Assembly: GCF_963678635.1 (NCBI RefSeq) | Contig: NC_087063.1 | Location: forward strand, 55,331,504 to 55,395,503 | DNA from: Symsagittifera roscoffensis | Lineage: Eukaryota > Xenacoelomorpha > Acoela > Convolutidae | Direction: 5' to 3' | Length of the DNA: 64,000 nucleotides | Shown: positions 41,714 to 53,272 of the stretch, piece after piece | Layout of the letters: each line of letters starts with the position of its first letter | Position numbering within the stretch: position 1 is the first letter of the stretch | Position numbers and translations under genes: made by a program | Notes under the pieces: generated by a model | The model's database searches: none | Seen by the model: the letters and a program-made list of their open reading frames with translations, nothing else | What the model was told of the DNA's origin: nothing

Positions 41714-42090
41714 TGAGTTGGGACGTATGTCTAACTCATAGAGTAATTTCAGATAAGGTACACCGTCTGCTCGTCACGATATCTTATTTTCGGCCGAATA
41801 GATTTGTGCAACGTCTTAGTCTAATACCGATCTTAATCTTACTCTTATATCTCTTAGTCTCAATAGATCTAGACTATACTGGTTTGTTACGAGTTGCTCT
41901 CTTGGAAAAGGCAACTAAGCTGTAAGTTAAATTCAGAATGCTCTGTAGCTGAAACTACAAGTAGTTTCAGCACTAACAAGTAAATGGGTTGTTAGTTAGA
42001 TGGAGTATGATTGGTTAGTCTTCAATATTTTATAGGGATAGAATATCTGATTTTTAACCAATAATAATATACAGTTTGGACCAGGTTCCA
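41714..42090 (-). repeat. 5' LTR of element 1
   Basis: Partner of 23456-23832, same 377-bp length, about 92 to 93 per cent identical by eye. The hairpin GCTGAAACTAC/GTAGTTTCAGC is at 41948-41971. Confidence 0.93.
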
Positions 42091-42094
42091 CCTC

Positions 42095-42539
42095 GTTAGC
42101 CATAAAATTGATGCTTATGGGAGGTTGGGAGCTCTTTATTTCCGTTTCCCATGGCCTGCGAAATTTCACCAACAAACTTACTGTTCACCTTGTCCGATTG
42201 TTGCAATAATTGGGAAGCAGACTAACAGGGCCATGACAATGAAGGCTCACTTTCCAGTTTCGTGCCCTCATAAAACTACAAAAAAGCTGAAAAATTGTTC
42301 ACACGGCTATTTGCATGAAAGAAATTTGTTTAAAATTGTTCACCTGTTGATGCTGACACGTTTTGATGCAGTTTATAAGTAAAAAAAAACAAATAGATTT
42401 TCAGATAGTGAATTACTAAGCAAATCAAAGGGGGTACTGGAAAAAAGCCCATCACAAACATATTTGGCCTTTGCTTTGTAACACTCCTCGTTACACCATA
42501 AGATTGATGCTAATGTGAAGTTGGGAGGGGGTAAGAGCC
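42095..42539. mobile_element. hAT-type MITE remnants right of element 1
   Basis: 42095-42130 is the right end of the copy interrupted by element 1. From 42130 another copy begins (GCTCTTTATTTCCGTTTCCC) and ends near 42539 (GGGAGGGGGTAAGAGCC). It is itself interrupted at about 42238-42444 by a third one, which starts near GGCTCACTTTCCAGTTTCG and ends GGGGGTACTGGAAAAAAGCC. CATGACAA and CATCACAA flank this inner copy (7 of 8). Inside and outside parts match the family sequence once it is removed. Confidence 0.55.
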
Positions 42540-42968
42540 GTATAGGGGTGTCGATACTCAGATACCGAGTATAAAGAATATGGCACTAAAACTAATCTAA
42601 GTAAACTACTCATTAATAATTGTTACGAAAAACTTTCGAAAAGGAAAAAGCCAAGCCCAATTAAATGGCAGTCGGAAATTAAGAGTTTTACCGGATACAC
42701 GACCAGTCTTGTTCCTCCAACTTCGGCTCAATTCCTGTTTCCCACTGCCTTGAAAAGTTGAGTCGAATTTAAATGAAAAACTTTTTGCCTAAGCTCGCCT
42801 TTTTACTTCATGCGTTGAAAATATTACCTATTAATTTAGCACTTTCAATCGAATTTAGTCTAGTTGTAAGCAAACTCGCTAGAAAATTCGAAGATTTCCT
42901 AATGAATGCCCATGCGCAGTGAACTTTTGAAAAACTGGTCTGAATAAAAAGCACTACACCAATCATAT
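42540..42968. other. Non-coding stretch between MITEs and element 2
   Basis: No repeat pair or coding match was recognised here. Confidence 0.35.
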
Positions 42969-43357
42969 TGGCATCAGTTGAAAACTAGTATTTATATCCA
43001 ATTATATTATTGATAAAACTATCTCTATATAATATTTCTTACTAACCAATCTTGATCTATAAACAACACTTACTATAAGTTGTATAGCTGAAACTATTCA
43101 TTGTTTCAGCAACAGAACAAAACAAAAAAAAATTGGCAAACAGTCGTTCTCCTTCAGAACAGATCGTGATATCTTATCTCGCAAATACCAATGTACACTA
43201 GGTCTATTAAGACTACGAGATAAGGAGTAAGAAAAAACCGGTATTAGACTAAGAAGTTGCACGGATTTAACCGACCAAAAATAAGGTAGCGTGACGAACA
43301 GACGGTGTCCCTTTTCTGAAATAACTCTGTGACTTAGCCACCCCGGACTTAAACTCT
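42969..43357 (+). repeat. 5' LTR of element 2
   Basis: Starts near TGGCATCAGTTG, shares TAGTATTTATATCCAATTAT and TATTATTGATAAAACTATCT with 53290-53330. It holds the hairpin GCTGAAAC/GTTTCAGC at 43087-43110. The GTGACGAACAGACGGTGT block matches the element 1 LTR. Confidence 0.75.
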
Positions 43358-43359
43358 TC

Positions 43360-43382
43360 TGGTGCGACCAAGAGTCTCGAAC
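43360..43382 (+). other. Primer-binding site of element 2
   Basis: TGGTGCGACCAAGAGTCTCG begins just after the LTR. Its reverse complement ends ...GGTCGCACCA, and further in reads GTTCGAGAC, which looks like a tRNA T-loop. Minus-strand priming from a tRNA is therefore likely. The tRNA identity was not determined. Confidence 0.6.
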
Positions 43383-43444
43383 AACACTTCAACAAATTGA
43401 GGTTTAGCAAATTCAATAGAAATAAGATCAAAATACATCTCAAA

Positions 43445-43546
43445 ATGTTACATAGTTTAGAAAACTTATTAAGAATGTCTCTACGTCTCAATAAGTCTAA
43501 TCCATTGCTTCCAACGATACGGCAAACACCAGGTTCATACCAGTAG
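43445..43546 (+). CDS. Short leader ORF of element 2 (33 codons)
   Basis: Counterpart of 41494-41619: MLHSLENLLRMSLRLNKSN, then LPTIRQTPGSYQ and TAG. Position relative to LTR and primer-binding site is the same as in element 1. Confidence 0.45.
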   Translation: MLHSLENLLRMSLRLNKSNPLLPTIRQTPGSYQ

Positions 43547-45037
43547 ATTTTCATTTACTAACTTGAAATAAAAATTACTTGGAGCAGTAGGATGCATACC
43601 CAAGCAAAATTCTCTCAATGATGTATAACCATGTTATATAACACAATAACGACTGATAAAAATGTACAAGTGTCGTTCTTTTAATTAAATCTGCAGTAAC
43701 TTAGAAACTTTTCTAAAATTAAATTTTATTTAAAAAAATCACTAAAATTATTTAGTACATAATTGAAAATTAGTTTTTAGTTTATAAAAACTCCTTGCTT
43801 CTCAAGGAGTCTTATCCTCATCCTTGCACAATCAATGTTCCTTGTTCCTTCATCTAAAACATAACAAAAACCATATAAGGACAAATATCATTTAAAACCC
43901 TAATTTTCATTCAACTCCTTTCAAAATTTAAAACCTTTCATTAAATCTAGACCTTACGTTTAAATATTGTCAAGGCTTTTCCTTGTTTTGTAATAATCTA
44001 AAATTTCTTAAAACGAATCGTTCCGGCTAGCTTTTGATTTTTAATTTAAAACCTTATGTAACTCCACGCCCTTATGTTATAACACAATATTTATTACAAT
44101 ATACAATATACACAATATAGGACAAGTAATAATAGTTTAAATTCAAAATTTACAAACACAGGAAACTTTTAATAGTACTAGAAATTTAGGATATTCAAAC
44201 CCCATCACACTTTCTAAACGAAGAAATAGTAGAAACAAAACCTACAACAACCAACAAAACATTTTATCAATTCATTCAACACTCACAAGAAAAAAACCCC
44301 TTCCCATAAAAAACACTACAATAAACAGTCAAACCATCCATTGTTCCAAAATAGTTTCATATGGATTATCAAACGAATAGAACAATAACTAAAACAGGAC
44401 AATCTATAATTATGAAGACGTAAGCAGAAATAATTTCGCAAATCACAATTATGATTTATTCACAAACAAACAAATCAACAAACCAATAGCAAAGCCACTT
44501 TACACATTGAAAAGTCAACCCCAGGAACGTAATTAAAACCTAAAAAGACCACAGCCAATTTTTCAATCAGTATTTTTTAAAGAAAAAAGTAAAACTCCAG
44601 CAGACCGCACCAGAAACTACCATTTTTTTGAACAAAACAAAAATTCAACAAACAAGAAGTTCACAAGAAGTCAGCCTCACTATCCCGAAGATGAAAATTA
44701 CTTCTAACAAAACTAACAACAGTACAATAGTATTTCACGACAAATTAATTGGAATAATACTGCTCAAACACATAAAAGTTATCAACCAGATGTTTTTGAA
44801 CCCTACATAAACTCAGAGGAAACAAGGCAAACACAACAACGCCTTCCCAACGACAAAAATGTGACACAAACCAATAATAATAAAATACAATCACAAAAAC
44901 AAATAAATACTCAAATTTACCAACCTAATTCAATGCAAAATGAAATTCCATTAACGTAATATTTACAACAACATGAATTTACGAAAACTCAACCAACAAT
45001 TTTTACCTAGGTATCAATCACAGCAGAATCACTTCAA

Positions 45038-45860
45038 ATGACAATGAATTCGAACCTTATGGGTGGATCATCTATCACATCTTATGAACCACTCAAGGTG
45101 TTCACAGGAACAGACCCTGAATATTCGGTTAAAAGATACCCAAATCTAGTTACAGCAAACTTAATTTTATTTGAAGGACCAGAACCTTTCGACATACCAG
45201 TCCATCAAAAATGGACACATAGGCGTACAACATGAATTCAAAGCAGACTTCAGGGCGCAGGTCAAAATTGGTTTTCAGTTTTACCTAATGAAATAAAATC
45301 TGACTAAAAACGATTCACACAAGAAATATCAAAAATGTTTGACGCTGAAAGAAACAAACAACATCAAAGAGTTTTATTCAACATAACTTGCAGACTTCCA
45401 ACTGAAACAATAAAGCAACTTGCTGTGAGTATTGAAACACTAGTACGGAAAGCTTATTCTCTCAAGACTCATGATTATAAAAACACGAAAATGACCGAAG
45501 TTTTAATGATGACTCTAAAACCACAATTACGCAAAATTGCAATAAAAGAGAGATCATCACATCCATCATCAATCCGAAAACTCAATAGAGATTTTCAAAA
45601 ACTAGTAGATAAACTAGCACAAGCCAAAGTTACAGTGAAATTAGCAGAAACAGAAAATTTAAAACTACAAAATGTAAACAAAGTTCGGACAAAAATTTCA
45701 CCAATTAAAAAAATCCAAAACTATGATAATTAGCAGAGAAAGCTAATCTTAATCATTTACGAAAAAAATCCAAATTTCAAAGGCAAACTATAATTCGAAA
45801 AAAAGTGTAACAATTGTTGCAGATATGGACATAGCACTGCTGATAGCAGACAAAAACACA
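45038..45860 (+). pseudogene. Gag remnant, unit A
   Basis: 45038-45235 reads LMGGSSITSYEPLKVFTGTD and VTANLILFEGPEP. After a stop, 45335-45733 reads MFDAERNKQHQRVLFNITCR and TMKI-type helix repeats with HPSSIRKLNRDFQKLVDKLA. The zinc knuckle near 45800 reads CNNCCRYGHSTADS, with the last Cys changed to Ser. The capsid-like part matches 37600-38270 of element 1. Confidence 0.8.
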
Positions 45861-46499
45861 GAGAACCAAACAAATCGTTTTACCAATGCAAGAAAAAGAT
45901 CAAATCTACCAGAAAAAAACGTTCAAAGTAACAATAGCTTAGAAAACCACTTTCAAATAGCTATAGCAATAACAGGTTTCAATCATCCTATCGAAATAAC
46001 TTTCTCGGAAGATCACCAGATTGACAAAATTCACAAAATAAGTCAAAATAAACAGTACAGAAACAATTACTTTAGATCAAACTCAATTAGAAGTACAGTA
46101 TTTATTCAATGAATAATAGAAGCCTTTGACATTCAAACTCTCAAAATAGATACTGTTCCAAAGTTCGTTCGAGGATTCCTTCGAATAATTGAAATCGAAA
46201 TTATTCAAATAATCGAAATCGACTTTATTCGAATAAGTGATCACAAAACTACTCCATCAATGAACCATAATTTACAAATTATAATAAAAGAGGCCTTGAC
46301 AATTCTAGAAATAGAAACAAGAACTATCAGAACAGATCAAAAAACTATTCTCAGTCACCATATCGAAATAATTCTCAATTTTCAAACGCACAAAATCGAA
46401 ACTATAGATGCAGTACACCAAAACATCAAAGACAAAATAATCCAGTAAAATCTACAGATGAAAAAGTTCCAGTTCCTCTAGGTATCGATATTACAGAAA

Positions 46500-47326
46500 A
46501 TTCAAAACTACGGTTAAACTCCGTATAGTACAATAATGAGACCTTTAAAGAAATTTTCACCTGAAAGCATTCGGGCAATCGCTCGAAATCCGAACATAGA
46601 CTTACGATCAATAGGTATTTATTGTAAATCCGACAAACAACATCACATTTAAAAAGGCAACCATTGCAAGGACTCCTCGCTAAAATGATTAAAATGATAC
46701 AAAGACAATCAATTGATCATAAATTACGAAAACTCGCTGAAACAGCAGGTTTTTCTGACATCTACCGACAAGATTAGTGGTTACTTCAAAACTATTAAAG
46801 ACTGTATTTATATCTCAATGTGAAAAAGCACGGTCCACAAGACACTTCACCAGATAAAAATTTCAACTTCATAAACATCAAAAACCAACTCCCAGCATTT
46901 GTAGGATGGCTCTACTACATATTAGAAAGGTTGACTATTTTATACGCAATATCTTCTAATTTTTCTCAACCACCTTTCCAGCATATAACTCCTTTTATCC
47001 CTGATGAACCATATCTTTCTCCCTCTTCACACACTGAAGCTACCATTATCCTCTCCCCTCAGTCAAGTAACGAGCCCGATGCACCCAGCCCTATCATAGT
47101 CGATCAAAATGAGCGTAACTTAGATAACTTTAAATCTCAGCAAATTCACGACACAAATAACTCATTCACAATTCATCAACTCACTCATTCAGCTTCAACT
47201 TCCAAATTCTCTACTCCCTCAGTTCACATTGCACCCACACGAGCCCAAAAAGTTTCCATGAAACGCAAGCACCCTAACGCTGCACCTCAATTTCTAATTA
47301 GGTGCCCAGGATCATCCCGAATATAG
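46500..47326 (+). pseudogene. Env tail and ORF-X start, unit A
   Basis: 46550-46760 reads MRPLKKFSPESIRAIARNPN and LRKLAETAGFSDIYRQD, as in the env-like gene of element 1. 46820-47326 is one open frame with the membrane segment LPAFVGWLYYILERLTILYA, then Pro/Ser-rich ORF-X sequence (SNEPDAPSPIIVDQNERNLD) to the stop. Gag tail and env tail are only about 50 bases apart, so the whole of Pol and most of env were deleted. Confidence 0.65.
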
Positions 47327-48462
47327 TGCCATCATCCTCAACACACTAATACCCCAGATTTCCTCTGTATAAATTTAATTTTTTTCCCGCAAATTTGTTT
47401 TTTTTCACTACCGCAAATGTTCCTTGCTTTGTAATAATTTAAAATTTCTTTAAAACAAATCATTCCGGCTATCTTTTGATTTTTAATTTAAAACCTTAAG
47501 TAACTCCACGCCCTTATGTTATAACACAATATATATTGACAGGACAAGTAATAATAGTTCAAATTCAAAATTTACAAACACACTGGAAACTTTTATTGGT
47601 ACTAAAAATTTAGGATATTCAAACCCCATCACACTTTCTAAACGAAGAAATAGTAGAAACAATACCTACAACAACCAACAAAATATTTTATCAATTCATT
47701 CAACACTGACAAGAAAAAACCCCCTTTCCATAAAAAACACTACAATAAACAGTAAAACCATCCATTGTTCCAAAATAGTTTCATATGGATTATCAAACGA
47801 ATAGAACAATAACTAAAACAGGACAATCTAACATTAAGAAGACGTAAGCAGAAATAATTTCGCAAATCACAATTATGATTTATTCACAAACAAACAAATC
47901 AACAAACCAATAGCAAAGCCACTTTACACATTAAAAAATCAACCCCAGGAACGTAATTAGAACCTAAAAAGACCACAGCCAATTTCTCAATCAGTATTCT
48001 TTAATGAAAAAAGTAAAACTCCAGCAGACCGCACCAGAAATTACCATTTTTTTTCAACAAAACAAAAATTCAACAAACAAGAAGTTCACACAAAGTCCGC
48101 CTCACTATGCCGAAGATGAAATTTGTTTCTACCAAAACTAACAACAGTACAATAGTATTTCACGAAAAATTAATTGGAATAATACTGCTCAAACACATAA
48201 TATTTATCAACCAGATGTTTTTGAACCCAATATAAACTCAGAGGAAACAAGGCAAACACAACAACGCCTTACCAATGACAAAAATGTGACACAAACCAAT
48301 AATAATAAAATAAAATCACATAATCAAACAAACACTCAAATTTACCAACCTAATTCAATGCAAAATGAAATTCCATTAACATAATTTTTACAACAACATG
48401 AAATTACGAAAACTCAACCAACAAATTTTACCAAGGTATCAAACACAGCAAAATCACTTCAA

Positions 48463-49290
48463 ATGACAATGAATTTGATTTTTATGGGTGGATCATCTAT
48501 CACATCTTATGAACCAATCATGGTGTTCACAGAAACAGACCCTGAATGTTCGGTTGAAAAAAACGCAAATCTAGTTACAGCAAACTTAATTTTAAATAAA
48601 GGACCAGAACCAGTCGACATACCAGTCCATCTAAATTGGACACATAGGCGGACAGCATGAATTCAAACCACACTTGAGGGCGCATGTCAAAATTGGTTTT
48701 CAGTTTTACCTATAGAAATAAGATCTGACTAGAAACGACTCGCACAAGAATTCTCAAAAATGTTTGACGCTGAAAGAAACAAAAAACATCAAAGAGTTTT
48801 ATTCAACAAAATTCGCAGACTTCCAATTGAAACATTAGAGCAACTCGATGTGAGAATTGAAACACTAGTACGGAAAATTTATTCTCTCAAGACTCATGAT
48901 TATAAAAACACGAAAATGACCGAAGTTTTAATGATGACTCTAAAACCACAATTACGCAAAATTGCAATAAAAGAGAGATCATCACATCCATCATCAATCC
49001 GAAAACTCAATAGAGATTTTCGAAAACTAGTAGATAAACTAGCACAAGCCAAAGTTACAGTGAAATTAGCAGAAACCAAAAATTTAAAACTACAAAATGT
49101 AAACAAAGTTCGGACAAAAATTTCACATATTAAAAATATACAAAACTATGATAATTAGCAGAGAAAGCTAATCTTAATCATTTACGAAAATAATCCAAAT
49201 TTCAAAGGCAAACTATAATTCAAAAAAAGTGTAACAATTGTTGCAGATATGGACATAGCACCGCTGATAGCAGACAAAAACACAGAGATT
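48463..49290 (+). pseudogene. Gag remnant, unit B
   Basis: 48463-48660 reads FMGGSSITSYEPIMVFTETD and 48760-49158 reads MFDAERNKKHQRVLFNKIRR, RLPIETLEQLDVRIETLVRK. The zinc knuckle at about 49230-49275 reads CNNCCRYGHSTADS. It is nearly identical to unit A. Confidence 0.8.
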
Positions 49291-49979
49291 CAAACAAATC
49301 GTTTTACCAATGCGAGAAAAAGATCAAAATCTACCAGAAAAAAACGTTCAAAGTAACAATAGCTTAGAAAACCACTTTCAAATAGCTATAGCAATAACAG
49401 GTTTCAATCATCCTATCGAAATATCTTTCTCGGAAGATCACCAGATTGACAAAATTCACAAAATTTCTCGCAAAGTAGGTATAGCAGATCAATAAGTCAA
49501 AATAAACAGTACAGAAACAATTAATTTAGATCAAACTCAATTAGAAGTAGGGTATTTATTCAATGAATAATAGAAGCCTTTGACATTCAAACTCTCAAAA
49601 TAGATACTGTTCCAAAGTTTGTTCGAGGATTCCTTCGAATAATTGAAATCGAAATTATTCAAATAATCGAAATCGACTTTATTCGAATAAGTGATCACAA
49701 AACTACTCCATCAATGAACCATAATTTACAAATTATAATAAAAGAGGCCTTGACAATTCTAGGAATAGAAACAAGAACTATCAGAACAGATCAATAAACT
49801 ATTCTCAGTCACCATATCGAAATAATTCTCAATTTTCAAACGCACAAAATCAAAACTATAGATGCAGTACACCAAAATATCAAAGACAAAATAATCCAGT
49901 AAAATCTACAGATGAAAAAGTTCCAGACCCTCTAGGTATCGATATTACAGAAAATTCGAAATTACGATTAAACTCCGTA

Positions 49980-50782
49980 CAGTACAATAATGAGACCTTT
50001 AAAGAAATTTTCACCTGAAAGCATTCGGGCAATCGCTCGAAATCCGAACATAGACTTACGATCAAAAGGTATTTATTGTAAATCCGTCAAACAACATCAC
50101 ATTTAAAAAGGCAACCATTGCAAGTACTCCTCGCTAAAATGATTACAATGATACAAAGACAATGAATTGATCATAAATTACGAAAACTCGCTGAAACAGC
50201 AGGTTTTTCTGACATCTACCGACAAGGCTAGTGGTTACTTCAAAACTATTAAAGACTGTATTTATATCTCAATGGAAAAAAGCACGGTCCACAAGAGACT
50301 TCACCAGATAAAAATTTCAACTTAATAAAAACATCAAAAGCGAACTCCCAGCGTTTGTAGGATGGCTCTACTGCATATTAGAAAGGTTGACTATATTATA
50401 CGCAATATCAACTAATTTTTCTCAACCACCTTTCCAGCCTATAACTCGCTTTATCCCTGATGAACCATATCTTTCCCCCTCTTCCCACACTGAAGCTACC
50501 ATCATCCTCTCCCCTCTGTCAAGTAACGAGCCCGATGCACCCAGCCCTATCACAGACGATCAAAATGAGCGTAACTTAGATAATTTTAAATCTCAGCAAA
50601 TTCACGACACAATTAACTCATTAACAATTCATCAACTCACTCATTCAGCTTCGACTTCCAAATTCTCTACTCCCTCAGTTCACATTGCACCCACACGAGC
50701 CCAAAAAGTTTCCATGAAACGCAAGCACCCTAACGCTGCACCTCAATTTCTAATTAGTCGCCCAGGACCATCCCGACTATAG
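49980..50782 (+). pseudogene. Env tail and ORF-X start, unit B
   Basis: The same order as unit A: MRPLKKFSPESIRAIARNPN near 49990, LAETAGFSDIYRQG, a membrane segment near 50350-50400 and the Pro/Ser-rich frame 50387-50782 (SNEPDAPSPITDDQNERNLD). A frame break lies before the membrane segment. Confidence 0.65.
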
Positions 50783-50869
50783 TGCCATCATCCTCAACAA
50801 ACTAATACCCCAGATTTCCTCTATCAAAATTTTCCCTTTTTTCCGCAAATATACTTACTACAATACCGC

Positions 50870-51930
50870 AAATGAAAACCCACATACGCCATACGTCAAT
50901 AATTTTACCATACTCCCTATACTATCCTGGATCTCCTATTACGATTTTACTAACCCACCAAAAACTCCCTTAAAAACAACCCCGCTGATGACGAACTTTG
51001 TTACAACATCATTCACCACCTAACCACCGCACTGCATGAAAATCATTGCACCACTATAAGCTTAAACCAAACACTAAACAGATTCATAGCAAAACGATGT
51101 TCCATTAAGTAGTATGACCACGCTGTCACCAGGTAAATGGAAGATTCCCCGTATGACGATGATTCAAACATTAACTCTCAACTAATTGAAAATTTTTACA
51201 TGGAATCAGAATGTGTATTCCATTTTGATAGCACTACCAAAAAGTTCGACCAAATCATAGATCACGCACTAAAAAACACTCAAGCCTATGAACAATTCTT
51301 TCATAAACTCAATCACCTCGCACTAATAACTAACATCTCACACCCAAGGAAAAGAATATTTACTGTTCACAAGAAGTCAAGTTAAAAATAAACACTAACC
51401 CACAAGTACAGATATTATAAGTTTATACAAAGACACTACATACACAGTTCACCATTCCGTAAGCCGCATCGCCAATTTTTGTTCTTAAACTCAAAATACA
51501 CATCACCCTATTTCTTGAACTTCACACATTGCATCATATCAACTAACTTGCATGGCATCCTCAGAATTTTTGATTATATTTGACAGATGTACATATTTTG
51601 CGCACTAACGAACACCTTTACACTAAAATACGCCTGACCCATCATCGTTCCCCAAGAATAAGTACAGCCCGTTGAAGTAGCTCTACTAGAAAAAATCCAC
51701 CACACTAAATTAAATCACAAACCTTCAACCTCATTCAAAATCCTAGTCATGAAATTTTAGCTACCAACGAAGAAATAGAAATCATCAGAGCGCTTGAACT
51801 TCTTTAGCCACTGCTTCGCACAAAAAACGTAATACGCATACTTGCTAATCTTTGAGTAACATCGGACGACACCGATAAAACTAACTTCTTCAATGGATTT
51901 TATCCTGAACATGACCCCTCGTAAGTATAA
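50870..51930 (+). pseudogene. ORF-X C-terminal domain, element 2
   Basis: 51137-51385 (MEDSPYDDDSNINSQLIENF, ESECVFHFDSTTKKFDQIID, HALKNTQAYEQFFHKLNHLA) matches 26174-25950 of element 1. After several stops the end (51740-51930) reads NPSHEILATNEEIEIIRALE, PLLRTKNVIRILANL and FFNGFYPEHDPS, like the end of ORF-X. It is present once, after the two tandem units. Confidence 0.55.
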
Positions 51931-52379
51931 ATTTTATTACTACTACTAACACAAAACAATATGACACTCACTGTTTCTAAATGTGTGTTTCACATTTATT
52001 TTTCAGATTTCACCAGGCACTCATCAAAAGATAAAACAAAAACAAAATTAAAAAAATCTTCTGTTATGGTTCTATCTTAACCATAACAGCAAAGAATCTC
52101 AGCGAAATAAAATTAATGCAAACTGCAGTAATTTGATAATTCTTCAGTAAAATATGAAGTAGTAAATTAATAAGGCAATATAAAAAGATGAGAACTAACG
52201 TTCTTATGTGTGCTTCTTTTATATTGCTATTTCTCTTCACTCGCCCACATTTCCTAACACTCTTTCCACAAAATTTGAGTACATCGCTTACGTAGAAATG
52301 TTTAATAAATGAATTCTTGTTTCAGAAACTAACTGATAACAACTTTAACTTGTTTTCACATTTTTCAAACTTTCCTTTA

Positions 52380-52790
52380 ACTCGGTTGGAAGGAATTATA
52401 AATGAGCTTATACTTACCAACGCAGCTGACTAACGCCACAAAACCAACCGCATAAATGAAAAGCCCCACGGTATCCAAACCAGATTAAACCCAGTTCAAA
52501 ACTGGTTAAATTTTTTTTGAAACTCACTTTCAATTATTAATAAAATCACTGGAAACACAAAAAACTCAAAAGAATAACCCAAAACACAACAGTCCATTTT
52601 GACAAAAAGGACACAACCAAAAACCAGAAAGAGAAAAACACCTGATAAATTAGAAACAAAAGTTGGGCACGAAAGGAGACTCTGCTCAAAGAGACAGTAA
52701 AATTATACTCCCTCAACTGGCCTCATCCACCATTAGGTCGTCGTGAGCATGCTTTATAGCCGGCCTAACCCACCGTTTTACCTAGCCTAT
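52380..52790 (+). other. Conserved 3' non-coding region of element 2
   Basis: Matches 24505-24905 of element 1 in reverse orientation. GAGCATGCTTTATAGCCGGC and CTAACCCACCG stand at 52746-52776. Confidence 0.5.
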
Positions 52791-53272
52791 GACACACAAT
52801 CCTATTTTTGATGGAGGAGCGACTCTTTAAATGTTCGAAAACTAAAAAAAAAACGCTTTTGCAGAAACAACTTATAACATACATATTAAAACTAAAACTG
52901 ATCTCACTAACCAGGTTTAGATTTAATGTAAAATGCAATGTAAAAAGTTTCTTAGAGCAAGAGGAACGGGCTGCAAGGGAGTTGAAAATTCGACGACCCT
53001 CTGAGTTTGGAATGGTAAGCCTATTGGTTTGTTGCCGTAGTCCTAACCCTCACATGATTTAACGTATGAACTCAACATCGCAGCAAAGGAACCCACTGAA
53101 GAAGAACAATGGCTAACTCGATGTTAACTTCACATAACGGATCCTAGTCACTTGGCGCTTAACACAAAAGAAGTCGAACTCCATCTTGCACGTAGTCCCG
53201 CTCTAGCTTAACGAAATTAACACATCATTGCATAGATCTGAAATCTTGGCACGATCACCCAAGAGTAGATCT

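Larger units (their letters stand above)
23456..42090 (-). mobile_element. 18.6-kb Ty3/Gypsy-like LTR retrotransposon with env-like and extra genes (element 1)
   Basis: LTRs of 377 bp (23456-23832 and 41714-42090) flank the element. I count about 28 substitutions and no indels between them by hand. CCTC stands directly outside both LTRs (23452-23455 and 42091-42094), a 4-bp target duplication typical of Ty3/Gypsy. On the minus strand the order is 5' LTR, leader with a short ORF, a 255-residue ORF, Gag, protease, RT, RNase H, integrase, env-like gene, ORF-X, a 3' non-coding region and 3' LTR. That domain order (RT-RNase H before integrase) defines Ty3/Gypsy. The length is two to three times that of ordinary members. 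Stops and frameshifts interrupt most genes. Confidence 0.93.
43983..47415 (+). repeat. Element 2 tandem unit A (about 3.43 kb)
   Basis: The unit begins near CTTGTTTTGTAATAATC and ends near CCGCAAATG. The second unit begins at 47423 with CTTGCTTTGTAATAATT. Corresponding genes are 3425 bases apart (45038/48463 and 45335/48760). It contains an ORF B remnant, Gag, the RS/N tail, env tail and the first part of ORF-X. Confidence 0.85.
47423..50870 (+). repeat. Element 2 tandem unit B (about 3.43 kb)
   Basis: Second copy of 43983-47415 with point changes and small indels. It shares the defects of unit A, among them the stop after HRRTA at 48658, the Cys-to-Ser change in the knuckle and the Pol/env deletion. 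The duplication therefore followed decay. Confidence 0.85.

Noticed and set aside
43267-43554. A 95-residue minus-strand frame over the LTR border of element 2
   Set aside because: It runs across the LTR end, the primer-binding site and the leader ORF in antisense.
52956-53014. Exon-like block (ttag / gtaagc borders, reading QEERAARELKIRRPSEFGM)
   Set aside because: It lies inside element 2 just before its 3' LTR, with flanks alignable to element 1, so it is probably not a host exon. No matching-phase partner was found.
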